Assembly: GCA_031763025.1 (NCBI GenBank)
Contig: JASSKH010000030.1
Location: 7,388,130-7,452,129 of the forward strand
DNA from: Macrocystis pyrifera
Lineage: Eukaryota > Sar > Phaeophyceae > Laminariales > Laminariaceae
Direction of reading: 5' to 3'
DNA length: 64,000 nucleotides
Notes under the pieces: generated by a model
What the model was told of the DNA's origin: nothing
What the model saw: the letters and a program-made list of their open reading frames with translations, nothing else
Database searches by the model: none
Program-made: the position numbers and the translations under genes
Part shown: positions 32,011 to 41,619 of the stretch, piece after piece
How the letters are laid out: the number at the start of each line of letters is the position of its first letter
Position numbering within the stretch: position 1 is the stretch's first letter

Positions 32011-32609
32011 CTATTGGTAAAATAAGTGGAGCATGTCTATGCTATTTGTGCCAACGCCAACTGCTGCATGCTGCTGGTTCGAACGTGATTTTCTTTTATG
32101 TCTTGTTTCTTCTTGCGCTTTTTATTTTGCTTGTTTTTATGCTTTTCTCTGTCCAGTCTTGGGTATATATCATTCTTATGAAAGAAGTCTCGTGTTTCGT
32201 GGGTGGATGACGAGCCTGCATGCCTTCTTGTTGTTTGTTATGTATTGTCTGACGCATCCTCTCCGTGGGTGGGGCATGGTTGATGAAAGCAGGAAGGAGA
32301 CGGTAGACAGGGTAGGTAGCAAGGTACCAGACCGACTATAATTTGAGTGTAGTAGGTAGAACCTGTCTACGCTACTCGTACCACCAATTGCTGTGACTTG
32401 TCTGGAGGGAGATTTTTTTTTGTGCTTTGGTTTGCCTGGTATTTCCCTTCGTTTTTTTGTCTCGCTTTGTTTATACGGAGTGGTATATTGTCTCTTTAGC
32501 TCGTTCTCTATTATTATCATTAGGCTTGTCATCTGACAATGTGCACAGCATGAGCTTCACGGTTGATCGATCAACAAAAAAAAATCCTGAAAGAAGAAAT
32601 CCTCGTCTA
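32011..32609 (+). repeat. LINE-A 3' tails, two tandem units
   Basis: Two successive units with GGATGACGAGCCTGC, GGGTAGG(T)AGCAAGGTACCAG and a CTACTCGTACCACCAA word. The first directly follows LINE-A coding remnants, so these are probably its 3' untranslated region plus part of a second insertion. Confidence 0.55.
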
Positions 32610-32880
32610 CTGCTGTTGTTGTTTTCTTCACATTAAACCGTTCTTTCTACCCGTCCGACATCCAGCACAACCAGTGTCCGTGCCGATTCTTCAATCCTAG
32701 AGAGATATAAGTTCTGTCACAAAGCTACGCCACAAATATAGAGATACTACGTTGCCACGCATGCAATGCAATGCCATGTCATCATACTGCGTACGACAGG
32801 CACGACATACCCATTCCATGACCTAGAGCAACTAAAACGAAACAAAGAGAAAAACAAAAATCAAAACAAAGACAATTCGA
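32610..32880 (+). repeat. Dispersed repeat R2, full forward copy
   Basis: The most complete forward R2: (GTT)n, CTTCACATTAAACCGTTC, CATCCAGCACAACCAGTGTC, CTAGAGAGATATAAG, CACGCATGCAATGCAATGCC, then an A-rich end. Its reverse complement is at 36610-36880. Confidence 0.8.
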
Positions 32881-33489
32881 AAGAGAAAAAGAAACAAGAA
32901 AAAAGAAACAAATATTTACGATACCTGGTATATGTATATATAGCAACAAACCATCGTACGCCCCCCGCAGGGGATCTGGCAGACACTTGAAAAGAAGGAG
33001 CTAGAACAAAAAAAAAAAAAAAAGGAAAAGAAGAAAGCACCACTAGTCGTCAACAGGGTAAGAAGAACCAAGGGAAAAATAACAGGCAAACCAAACAAAG
33101 CACAAGGCATGCTCCAGGTGGCGGCAGCAGTTTATGGTGCGAGTACGTAGCACGGCCAGGGTCTCCTGCTGGCCCGCCTGGTACCTTGCTACCCTGTCTG
33201 CCACCATCGTCCAGCGTTCGTCAACTATGCCCGGCCCCTCGGCGTCAGATAATACGAAACAAGCAAAGCAGGCTCGTCATCCACCCACGCCACACGACTC
33301 CTTCAATAAGGTTTATCAATCGGAGAAAGGAAGAGAAAGAAAATATAATGAAAATCACATAGGGTCAAAGAACATAAAATGAAACAAAAATAAACAAAAA
33401 CAACAGGAAGACAAAGGAAGACCACGTTCGGACCAGCTGCACCAGTTGGCGGTACGAGTAGTATAGGCATGTTCTACTTCTTAGTCTGC
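32881..33489 (-). repeat. A-rich junction and inverted LINE-A 3' tails
   Basis: A-rich sequence to about 33045, then the LINE-A tail in reverse (TGGTACCTTGCTACCCTGTC, GCAGGCTCGTCATCCACCCA). A second tail at 33430-33489 joins the coding end of LINE-A copy 3. Confidence 0.55.
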
Positions 33490-33500
33490 CCGTTACCTGG

Positions 33501-34444
33501 CTACCCTATCTGCCATCTCCTTCCTACTTTCGTCCACCGCAGTTTCCCTTCTACTCCTCTCCCCCCCCCCCTCTCCGCATTCCCCTGGTCGGGTTTTCTG
33601 CTAAGTATACTCTTCTTGTTGCCCCTCCTCCCCCCATTCCCTTGGACACCACCCACGGCGGATGCGCGGCGCTGCCTACTCAGCTCAGCCTCAGCCTCGT
33701 GCCACCTCACCATGAACCGTTCGGCTGCTTCCAGGATCCCACGGTACCACTTCCCCGCCTTTAATGCAGCAGTGGGCCACAGTGCGGTCTCAAATCCAAA
33801 CACCAAGGGAGCAAGTTCCGTTGACCCTTCGGTGGCTCGGAACTCCCTAAGGTCTTCGATATGCATCTATGCCAAGTCTTAACCTGTCCGCCAGGTCTCG
33901 GGTTCTCCCCACCAGCAATCGTCCCTAACATTACCCGACTGGGTAATCGATCCTTGCTTTGCCGTGCCACCCCCCCCGCGAAGAAGAGACGCCGTTTGCG
34001 GATGGTCGTTTCGATGCTCTCGCAACGTGTCATCTTGAGGGCCTTCGCGTACGAGAGGGTGGCATGGTCAGTACGAAGTCGGCGCTGGAAGCCAATGACT
34101 CGCAACAGGACTTGGTGGTGAGCCGTTCGAAGCTTGGCAAAGTGTTCCGCTCTGAGGGTCCATGTCACACACCCGTACAGCAGGGTCTCAATCACCTCGG
34201 CCTTCAGCATTCGGACTTTCAGGCAAAGGGGGGCGGTCGTCCTATCATACAGCTCCGGGCCGAACCGTTTGGGGCATGCTCGCATGAGACGGATCCGTCC
34301 GTCGATTTCGAGCGAGAGGTCGGCGTTTTCGTGGATAATGCCGCATAGGTACAAGAATTGGGCCGTCTGCTTATACCTCTGGCCTGCTGCTTCGATAACG
34401 AGCGGTGGTGCGAGGGTTTTCTGGTCTGGCGTTTGTAGAAGCAT
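33501..34444 (-). pseudogene. LINE-A thumb and C-terminal domain
   Basis: The frame from 34444 starts after the RT and contains LYLCGIIHENADLS, IETLLYGCVTW and HHQVLLRVIGFQRRL, the usual post-palm order. It then reaches GTIAGGENPRPGGQVKTW and shifts frame near 33860 to the WYRGILEAAERFMVRWHEAE tail and the SRQRRASAVGG end. The C-terminal tail is shared with 24200-24720 and is the diagnostic part of this family. One frameshift separates the two halves. Confidence 0.8.
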
Positions 34445-34447
34445 AGT

Positions 34448-35330
34448 CTATGTCTTCTTTTCCGACACCGTAAGGCCTGCTGCTTCGAAGACAGTCACGA
34501 TGACTGTCATCATTTTCGCGAGCCCTTCAGCCGACCGAGAGAAAATCCCTGCGTCATCGGCGTACAACATGCCCCATACAGCCCTTCGCACGCACGCCAA
34601 CGGCTCCTGCTCCTCCGTTCCGACTACTCCAGCATCACTGAGTTGGACCAAATCCCTTACGATGGCTTCGTCATGGCTAAAGCGTACTAGTACGACGTGC
34701 AACGCAGCAGCGAAAAATACGTTGAACAGTAACGGTGACAGCACACAGCTTTGCCGAAACCCCTGCGTGACATCAAACCATTCCGAATGCTCGCCGTCAT
34801 CCGTACGCACGCGAGCCCGCATGCCATCGTGGAAATTACGGATAATTCTCAGCATCTTGGTTGGTAGGCCAAAACGTGTGAGTACTTCCCATAACAGCTC
34901 TCGGTCGACAGAGTCGTACGCTTTCTGCAGATCGATGAAGCACAAGTACAGGTGGATTTTCCTCTGTCTTCCAAGCTCTTGCAACCGGCGCACGACGAGC
35001 AACATATCAATCGTTGATCGTGCGGGGCGGAAGCCGCACTATTCCTCCGGGAGTAATTCCTCGGTCTCGCAGTAGTTGCTGAGGCGGGACGCGACGATTT
35101 TCAACAATACTTTGCCTGCGTGGGCAACAAACTAAATCCCTCAGTAGTTGTTGCAGTCAGTTCGATCCTTCTTTTTGTGAAGGACCTTGATGATCGCATC
35201 TTTCCATTGCTGGGGGACTTCTCCTGTTACCCAAACATTGACAAGGATGTTGTGAAAGCACAGGGCGAATGAGGGGTGGTCGATTTTCAGGAGTTCGGCC
35301 GGGAGACCATCTGGCCCGACAGCTTTCCAG
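34448..35330 (-). pseudogene. LINE-A reverse transcriptase core
   Basis: Minus strand. From about 35330: VGPDGLPAELLK, VPQQWKDAIIKVLHKKKDRT, then two stops (TGA and TAG) around the NNYRGIS-type box, [13 protein letters not shown], a TAG just before [12 protein letters not shown], then [17 protein letters not shown] (catalytic Asp), [17 protein letters not shown] and [11 protein letters not shown] (catalytic Asp pair). Motif order and spacing fit a non-LTR RT that would copy its RNA at a nicked genomic site. Stops and a frameshift near 35335 inactivate it. Confidence 0.85.
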
Positions 35331-35437
35331 TTTGATATCCCATAAGTGCTTCCGTCATCTCGTCCATGGATGGTTCATATCTGGGCGACAGTTTAAGCGG
35401 TCGTGGTGGCAAGAGGTCGATGATCGTGGAATCGATT

Positions 35438-35534
35438 TTAACCCCTTTAGTACCGCATTTCCGATTTGGGGACATACTAGTCTAATTCCAAGTGAATTGT
35501 CCCCAAAACGGGACTGCGGTACTAAAAGGGTTAA
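35438..35534. mobile_element. TTAA-flanked MITE inserted in LINE-A
   Basis: TTAA at 35438-35441 and again at 35531-35534 bracket an 89-bp near-palindrome with CCCTTTAGTACCGCA and GCGGTACTAAAAGGG ends. Reading the LINE-A frame across with one TTAA retained continues it from LLNTKSL directly into the downstream KIDSTIIDLLPP segment. This supports a clean TTAA target duplication, as known for piggyBac-type transposition. Confidence 0.9.
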
Positions 35535-35952
35535 GCGATTTCGTGTTCAAAAGTTTGTGGTAAAACCTCCCCCACCGTTCACGAATACGCACCTTATCCC
35601 GCAACAGCGTGCCATCCTCGTCCCTAATGAACTGTTCGCTTCTCGCTTTAGTCCCTTCCAATCCTACCGTACTCTTAAGGTGCTTGTAAAAGCCTCTCTG
35701 GTCGTTGTTAGCTAGTAGTCGTTCGATTTCAGCGAGGTACGCTTCGAAGTACGCATGCAGTCCTGCGGCAATCACCTTCTGCAGGTTCGCACACGCAGAT
35801 CTCAGTGTCTTCCACGCGGTTCTATCCCGGGGGTGGGCACGCAAGAATTGCCGTGCATCCTCCCTCGCTGTCCATGCTAATATGAATGCGGCCGAGGTTT
35901 CGGCAGACTCACACCATCCATGTCTGCGGTGGCGACGTGGAGGGGGTGGCAC
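35535..35952 (-). pseudogene. LINE-A inter-domain linker
   Basis: About 140 codons with a helical, Arg/Lys-rich character (SACANLQKVIAAGLHAYFEA, LLANNDQRGFYKHLKS, FIRDEDGTLLRDKVRIRERW), the usual sequence style between endonuclease and RT in LINE ORF2. The frame ends by reading into the MITE, which supplies an artificial C-terminus and stop. Confidence 0.7.
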
Positions 35953-36005
35953 CTCTTTTTCGACCGCATCAATAATAGCCGCAGAGAAAAACTCTACTAC
36001 ATAGC

Positions 36006-36269
36006 AGTAATATTGTCAGCCACATCTACTGCGGGGGGGCACGACACTTTTTTTTTCTTTTTTCTTCTCTTGTTTTGTATTTCAAGTTGTTTTTTGGTTC
36101 TTTCGTTTTCTTTCTTTCGTGGCATGTTTATGTGTAGTAAGTAGGTCGCTCCTGTCGTAGCATGTTTATGTATAATATCTCTGTCGTAGCATGCTTAAGT
36201 GCAGTAGGTCGTTCCTGTCCTACCCACGTGTACGATGACCTTTTCATTATCTACTCTGCATACTGCCTA
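36006..36269. other. No recognisable feature
   Basis: T-rich sequence with repeated GTAGCATG(T/C)TTA words (about 36125-36200). No gene. Confidence 0.45.
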
Positions 36270-36395
36270 ACAATGTACAGTAGTATCTCTGTGGCGTAGC
36301 TTTGGTGACCACATCACTTGAATCTCTAGGGTTGAAGAACCGGCACGGACACAGGTTGTGCTGGGTGTCGACGGGTAGAAAGAACGAAGAACACG
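36270..36395 (-). repeat. R2 fragment, reverse
   Basis: Reverse R2 core: GTATCTCTGTGGCGTAGCTT, CTCTAGGGTTGAAGAACC and TGGGTGTCGACGGGTAGAAA. The outer blocks are missing. Confidence 0.7.
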
Positions 36396-36609
36396 CACAC
36401 GGCTGTCCCGGATGTGATACGATATATACAAGGGTTGTTGGTGGTGCTCGTACGGAGTACCAGAGAGTCAGAGAGAAGACAAACGTTTGGCAGCTAGCAG
36501 TGCGCAATTACTATTCCATCCAGAAGATCGGGCTATTATTATTTAATAGTAAGAACCGCTAGCCAACGAAAACATAAAACTACGCTGAAAAACAACCATG
36601 CAATTGTAG

Positions 36610-36880
36610 GGTTTCATGTCTTTGTTTTGTTTTGTTTTTTTCTCTTTGTTTCGTTTCGTTTCTCTAGGTTATGGAATGTTTATGTCGTGCCTGTCGTACG
36701 CAGTATGATGACGTGGCATTGCATTGCATACGTGGCAACGTAGTATCTCTGTGGCGTAGCTTTGTGACCACAGAACTTGTATCTCTCTAGGATTGTGAAG
36801 AATCGGCACGGACGCTGGTTGTGCTGGATGTCGACGGGTAGAAAGAACGGTTTAATGTGAAGAAAACAACAGCAACAACA
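36610..36880 (-). repeat. Dispersed repeat R2, full reverse copy
   Basis: Near-perfect reverse complement of 32610-32880 in the same block order. With that copy it brackets LINE-A copy 3 as a 4.3-kb interval with inverted ends. Confidence 0.8.
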
Positions 36881-37778
36881 TTTGTCAGATTTTTTCAAAA
36901 TTGCTGAATTTGAGTCTAATATTATATTAATATTGTAAATACTACTGCTGTTAAGGTCTTACTAATAGTCCGTTGGGCTACTGGTACATAATCGCCTACC
37001 TAACCTAAGCCTTATAACTCTCTCCCCCCCTGAAACGGACCGGGTTTACGGGTCTTGAGGTGCCACCAACACGAGGTTCCATTTTTTTGGGATCCAGAAG
37101 CATATTTTTCAGACTCTTGACATGAGGGGATTCATTTTTCTGAAAAGTGATTTCATGGTGATGGACGTGAGATTCGAACTCAAGACCAACGACCCATATG
37201 CCCTGCCGTCGACGCTATTAATAATAGTCTGTTGGGCTTCGTACTGGTAAAAGGTTAACCGATCTATCTCCTACCCAACCTAACTAAGCCTTTTAACACC
37301 ACGAAATACGAACCGTTACTACGTCGAGACGTAGCCGAAATAATCGTACATACTTTTGATATAATACTATTAAAACGTAACTATACTATACCGCGATATT
37401 TTTATATTTCGATCAGACAATACAATGTTTTCTTAAAATCTTACAACGGTTTTTTTTAAATCTTATCGGAACGGGTTGGATTTTAGAGCTTAACCTTACA
37501 CCCGTTATTATTTCCGTTGTAAGCGTCGAGTTGGAACGGGGGTGCGGTCGTTGGTCAGCGCTCGTTGTCGCGACAACATCGACCGATCAGTACAAGTGCG
37601 CTAATTTAGAAGTCGAACGTTTTATTTTCGGACAGCTCTCTCTCGACCGCAAGGTACAAATTGTTCCGAGAACACCTTGCTTGCTTGCTGTGAGGTATTG
37701 TTGTTGGCAACCTTAACCTTCCCGTTCTGCCAAAATCGAGCGCTCAAGAAACGATAGAATGCTGTTCAATACTGTTAC
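36881..37778. other. Anonymous AT-rich sequence with tRNA-like relic
   Basis: Minus-strand 37150-37215 contains GAGTTCGAATCTCACG, a good tRNA T-arm/B-box, with GGGCATATGGGTC upstream but no convincing cloverleaf. Segments near 36965-37025 and 37205-37300 are imperfect direct repeats (AATAGTC(C/T)GTTGGGCT ... CCTAACTAAGCC) flanking it. This may be an old SINE relic. No gene is seen; an ORF at 37531-37716 is unrecognised. Confidence 0.35.
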
Positions 37779-38159
37779 TATTACGGGGGGGCATAGTGAA
37801 TAGGATCTATGGTAAAAAACACACAAAAACCTCTATGTTTCCGCATTTTTACCAACAATAGTGTTTGAGGCGTTCTACGATTCTCGATAGAGGTTCACCC
37901 CAACTTTTCTGAGAGGTTATTCACTTATTAAGGTGTTCCATACTTACCCTAAAAAGTGACTAACTAAGCAAAAATCAAATTGCATCCCGATGAATAATCC
38001 CATGGCCCAAGTATACAAAAACGTAATTTTTCGAAACATTCCGACGATTTTGGGTTAAGGAAACCCGTCATTCAGAAAACATCTTATAATAGCGGAAATG
38101 TGCTACCTCTATTGTAGAACGCGTCATTGTTTGGTCCTATTTACTGCGGTCCCCCGTAA
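37779..38159. mobile_element. TA-MITE split by another element
   Basis: The left part (TA, TTACGGGGGGGCATAGTGAA to about 37862) and the right part (TTGGTCCTATTTACTGCGG to CCCCCGTAA at about 38131-38159) are the two halves of one TA-MITE, with 37867-38127 inserted between them. Confidence 0.7.
37867..38127. mobile_element. Small TIR element nested in TA-MITE
   Basis: The ends GAGGCGTTCTACGATT and ATTGTAGAACGCGTCAT are near inverted repeats. TGTTT occurs on both sides (37862-37866 and 38128-38132), a possible 5-bp target duplication. The interior is about 260 bp, AT-rich and non-coding. Superfamily unknown. Confidence 0.55.
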
Positions 38160-38231
38160 CATATTACACTACTCTTGTTCTACAACATTTGTAGTTAGAA
38201 CAAGTTTGGAATTTAGAATTCAACCCTCCTT

Positions 38232-38475
38232 TCAGGACTGCAGTCCCGGTTTGGGGACAAACCAGTCAATTTTTACGTGATTTGTCCCGAAAACGAAAAG
38301 CGCTGTCTTAAAAGGGTTAGCCTGCCACGGTCGGGAGAAAAAAAGCCATTAGTGCTACTACTGCTGCTGTTGTTGTGATACTTTTCGGGTAAACTGCAAT
38401 CCAGTTTTGGAGACAAAATACTTGCCATATAATCTGACTGGTTTGGGCCCATAACGGGACTCAGTCAGTTACAGC
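38232..38475. mobile_element. Two decayed TTAA-MITE copies
   Basis: Copy at about 38232-38322: GACTGCAGTCCCGGTTTGGG ... CTTAAAAGGGTTAG. Copy at about 38390-38475: AAACTGCAATCCAGTTTTGG ... GGCCCATAACGGGACT. Both keep the foldback layout but have lost intact TTAA ends. Confidence 0.55.
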
Positions 38476-38479
38476 AGTT

Positions 38480-38520
38480 GTGAGATGTATTACCTACTGA
38501 GCTACAGGGAGGGGTAAGGA
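38480..38520 (-). other. tRNA 5'-half-like relic
   Basis: Minus strand CTGTAGCTCAGTAGGTAATA is a textbook D-arm/A-box. The T-arm and acceptor stem that a tRNA would need are not present downstream, so this is a relic or SINE head, not a tRNA gene. Confidence 0.3.
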
Positions 38521-38658
38521 TCGATCGATTACCCAGCCCAGGGCAATTCTTATGACACCCCCCCCCCCCCCTCTGAACGGCGGGATCTTTGGGGCGTCCC
38601 GGAACTGTATTCATACGTCTGTACGCTGACCTACCCGCTTCGTTTCATTACCTCGATT

Positions 38659-40210
38659 ATGTGAAGTGGTGGCCGGTATAGGGTAGTGGGAAGGGTAGTG
38701 GTAAGGGACGCAGGTGGTTCTGGCAGCTGGAAAGCAGTGCTTCGCTTCTTCTGATTTAGATCTTCTCTTTGATGGCGAGAGCTGAGAAGGTGCTCTGGTA
38801 GAGAAGTGAGAGGTAGGGGGGCGGGACTCGACGCCCAGATATACTCGTCCCACCCCACTCCACAAGCTCTCCTACATTCCTCTTATCTGATGTACTCCTA
38901 TAGAAGTTTCCTATGGCTACCGATCGTTCTTCTGCTAATATTAGAACTTCTCACTTCGTGGTCCTATCTGCGTTAAGGAACATTTCTCTCGTCTAACGGG
39001 TTATCCGCCCTAGGGAACATTCCTAAAAGAACGTTACTCTCGACTAACGGAATATCCGCCGGGTTAATCCATTCTTTGGATTATTCTCGTATTCGTGAGA
39101 CTACAAGACTGCAACGTATTATCTATATCTATAGCCCTTGAGTGCTCTACTCATATCACATTAGCCCACCCTGAATAGTCGTATGAAGACCACGATATGG
39201 TCGGAGGGTGATGACAAAGTTCATCCCAAACGGCCAGGAAAAAGGTGGTCGAAGATGCGGCTATTCGAAACAAAAGAAATGAGGCTATAGATCCCCCCAC
39301 ACCTCGTAATAAGACCCAAACACTACGAAGAGGGGGTGTTCGCTGAGAACAACCACTGAAAGGGAGACTAAAGGAGAGAGAGACAGAACTCAAGGCAGAA
39401 GCGAAAGGAGAAATCACCCAAAATGAAACGAGAGATGTGAAGCGATGACCGGTATAGGGTAGTGGTAAGGGTAGTGGTAAGGGACGCAGGTGGTTCTGGC
39501 AGCTGGAAAGCAGTGCTTCGCTTCTTCTGACTAGATCTTCTCTTTGATGGCGAGAGCTGAGGAGATGCTCTGGTAGAGAAGTGAGAGGTAGGGGGGCGGG
39601 ACTCGACGCCCAGATATACTCGTCCCACCCCATGCCACAAGCTCTCCTACATTCCTCTTATCTGATGTACTCCTATAGAAGTTTCCTATGGCTACCGATC
39701 GTTCTTCTGCTAATATTAGAACTTCTCACTTCGTGGTCCTATCTGCGTTAAGGAACATTTCTCTCATCTAACGGGTTATTCGCCCTAGGGAACATTCCTA
39801 AAAGAACGTTACTCTCGACTAACGGAATATCCGCCGGGTTAATCCATTCTTTGGATTATTCTCGTATTCGTGAGACTACAAGACTGCAACGTATTATCTA
39901 TATCTATAGCCCTTGAGTGCTCTACTCATATCCCATTAGCCCACCCTGAATAGTCGTATATGCAGACCACAAGATGGTCGGAGGGTGATGACAAAGTTCA
40001 TCCCAAACGGCCAGGAAAAAGGTGGTCGAAGATGCGGCTATTCGAAACAAAAGAAATTAGGCTATAGATCCCCCCACGCCTCGTAATAAGACCCAAACAC
40101 TACGAAGAGGGGGTGTTCGCTGAGAACAACCACTGAAAGGGAGACTAAAGGAGAGAGACAGAACTCAAAGCAGAGGCGAAAGGAGAAATCACCCAAAATG
40201 AAAACAAAGA
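38659..40210. repeat. 776-bp tandem duplication
   Basis: Two head-to-tail units (38659-39434 and 39435-about 40210) match over their whole length with only scattered differences, such as GATTTAGATC versus GACTAGATC and a GA-dinucleotide run difference. Each includes GGCGGGACTCGACGCCCAGA and CTAACGGAATATCCGCCGGG. The long minus ORFs in both units are parallel shadows. They could be two LTRs with nothing between them or a recent local duplication. No other copy occurs here. Confidence 0.9.
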
Positions 40211-40706
40211 AAGACGAGAGTAATCCTTATGGCACTGAAAGGTCTTGAAGTTCTGAGGCTCTCCCTCCCCCTCTTCGCTTGAGAAGCCCTCTTACGATTT
40301 CGAGATAAAAATAGAATGTGCGGTATTTAGAAGATATACATTCGATCGATTCAAGTTGGACAGGAACATGTATGTATTAGTAGTAAGTATTGTATGTGTA
40401 CAAGAACCTTGTAGAATAGAATACGATACTTTGTCGGAGAGCAAATTTGATACCGATACCTTGTCGTATACTACTCTATCTCTAAATAACATGTCCGTTT
40501 TTCATTGAGTATTAGCATGTAGACGATCCTTATGATTAGGGCTGTCCAGAGCGATAATATAATATGTTGTGCATATATGTACCGTGTATCACACGGGGGA
40601 TAAGGTAACACATCCCCTGGGACGAAGTTCGAAGACGATTTTCTCCAAGAACATGGAGGGCGCACACAATCCCTTTATATACCAGGTATGTTACATACGT
40701 ACGTAG
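40211..40706. other. Anonymous, left copy of a short repeat pair
   Basis: The segment at about 40555-40625 (ACCGTGTATCACACGGGGGA) is repeated in diverged form at about 41000-41085 (ACCGTGTGACACACGGGTGA). No gene is recognised. Confidence 0.45.
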
Positions 40707-40826
40707 TATCGCCGGAAACCATAGTAAATAGGACCTACGTACGGTACACACAAAAACCTATACCTGGTATATTTCCCTATTTTTGTTAAAAATACTGTGT
40801 CCTATTTACTATGGTCCTCCGTAATA
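40707..40826. mobile_element. TA-MITE, full copy (diverged left end)
   Basis: Left terminus TCGCCGGAAACCATAGTAAA after TA; right terminus TCCTCCGTAA before TA. The centre holds an extra ACCTGGTAT-containing stretch. Confidence 0.7.
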
Positions 40827-40878
40827 GTGAACTCGGAAATATCTCTTCGAGATCATACTAGAAACGTTTCGATTGAAT

Positions 40879-40987
40879 ATTTTTACGGGGGACCATAGTA
40901 AATAGGACCTGCGGTATACACAAAAACCTATATATTTACCTATTGTACTAACAATATTTGGTCCTATTTACTATGGTTCCCTGTAAT
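40879..40987. mobile_element. TA-MITE, full copy
   Basis: Contains ACGGGGGACCATAGTAAATA and the inverted GGTCCTATTTACTATGGTTC end, about 108 bp, with the same CACAAAAACCTATA interior as at 20430. Confidence 0.8.
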
Positions 40988-41169
40988 GGTATACAAACTG
41001 TCCTTATAGTTAGGAACAAAGTGGTAATATATAGTATGTATACCGTGTGACACACGGGTGATAAGCTAACACACTCTCTGGAAACGAAAAGTCAACCCGA
41101 TGAACAATGCCTTGGCCAAATAAGGTATACCTGGTGTATATACATAGAAACATCGGGAAAACATACGAC

Positions 41170-41278
41170 TATTAGGGGGGACCATAGTTAATAGGACCAA
41201 ACATTGTTAGTACAAATAGGGAAATATATAGGGTTTTGTGTGTACCGTAGGTCCTATTTACTATGGTCCCCCGTAATA
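41170..41278. mobile_element. TA-MITE, full copy, opposite orientation
   Basis: The interior is reversed relative to 40879 (GTTAGTACAAATAGGGAAAT ... GTGTGTACCG). TA flanks both ends (41170-41171 and 41277-41278). Confidence 0.8.
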
Positions 41279-41408
41279 GTATACTACTGTAGAACAACTC
41301 CCAGTATACATATACATATATATTATTGCTTCCCAAGTATAGACACACCGACTCGTCGAATTCTGCAGCCTCAGATTTTGTCGTCCACAGACACATTTGC
41401 GTGTGTAT

Positions 41409-41518
41409 TATTACGGAGGACCATTGTAAATAGGACCAAATATTGTCAATGAAAAATAGGGAAAGATACATGTTTTAGTGTGTACCGTAGGTCCTATTAA
41501 CTATGGTCCCCCGTAATA
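41409..41518. mobile_element. TA-MITE, full copy, opposite orientation
   Basis: TA at 41409-41410 and 41517-41518 bracket termini TTACGGAGGACCATTGTAAA and CTATGGTCCCCCGTAA. The interior is oriented like 41170. Confidence 0.8.
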
Positions 41519-41619
41519 ATAGTATCCCGTGTCGCCCACAGGGGAGGTGGGTGAAACGGTGACGGGTCTCCCTCGTCCATTTCTCCCTGCCCCCCCTCCC
41601 CCGTCTCTCACTCTAGCTG

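Larger units (their letters stand above)
33490..36005 (-). mobile_element. LINE-A copy 3 (5'-truncated non-LTR retrotransposon)
   Basis: The best LINE-A copy. On the minus strand it runs linker, RT, thumb/C-terminal domain, 3' tail. No apurinic endonuclease domain is present, because the copy stops near 36005. The RT type resembles the RTE/jockey-like group of LINEs by motif style ([18 protein letters not shown]). It is interrupted by a TTAA MITE at 35438-35534, at least one frameshift and three stops, so it is inactive. Confidence 0.85.

Noticed and set aside
33761..35005. LINE-A copy 3 as a potentially active element
   Set aside because: Stops around the N-N-Y box and before CGFRP, frameshifts, a MITE insertion and a missing 5' endonuclease all argue against activity.
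38480..38520. A functional tRNA gene on the minus strand
   Set aside because: Only the D-arm region matches; no T-arm or acceptor pairing follows.
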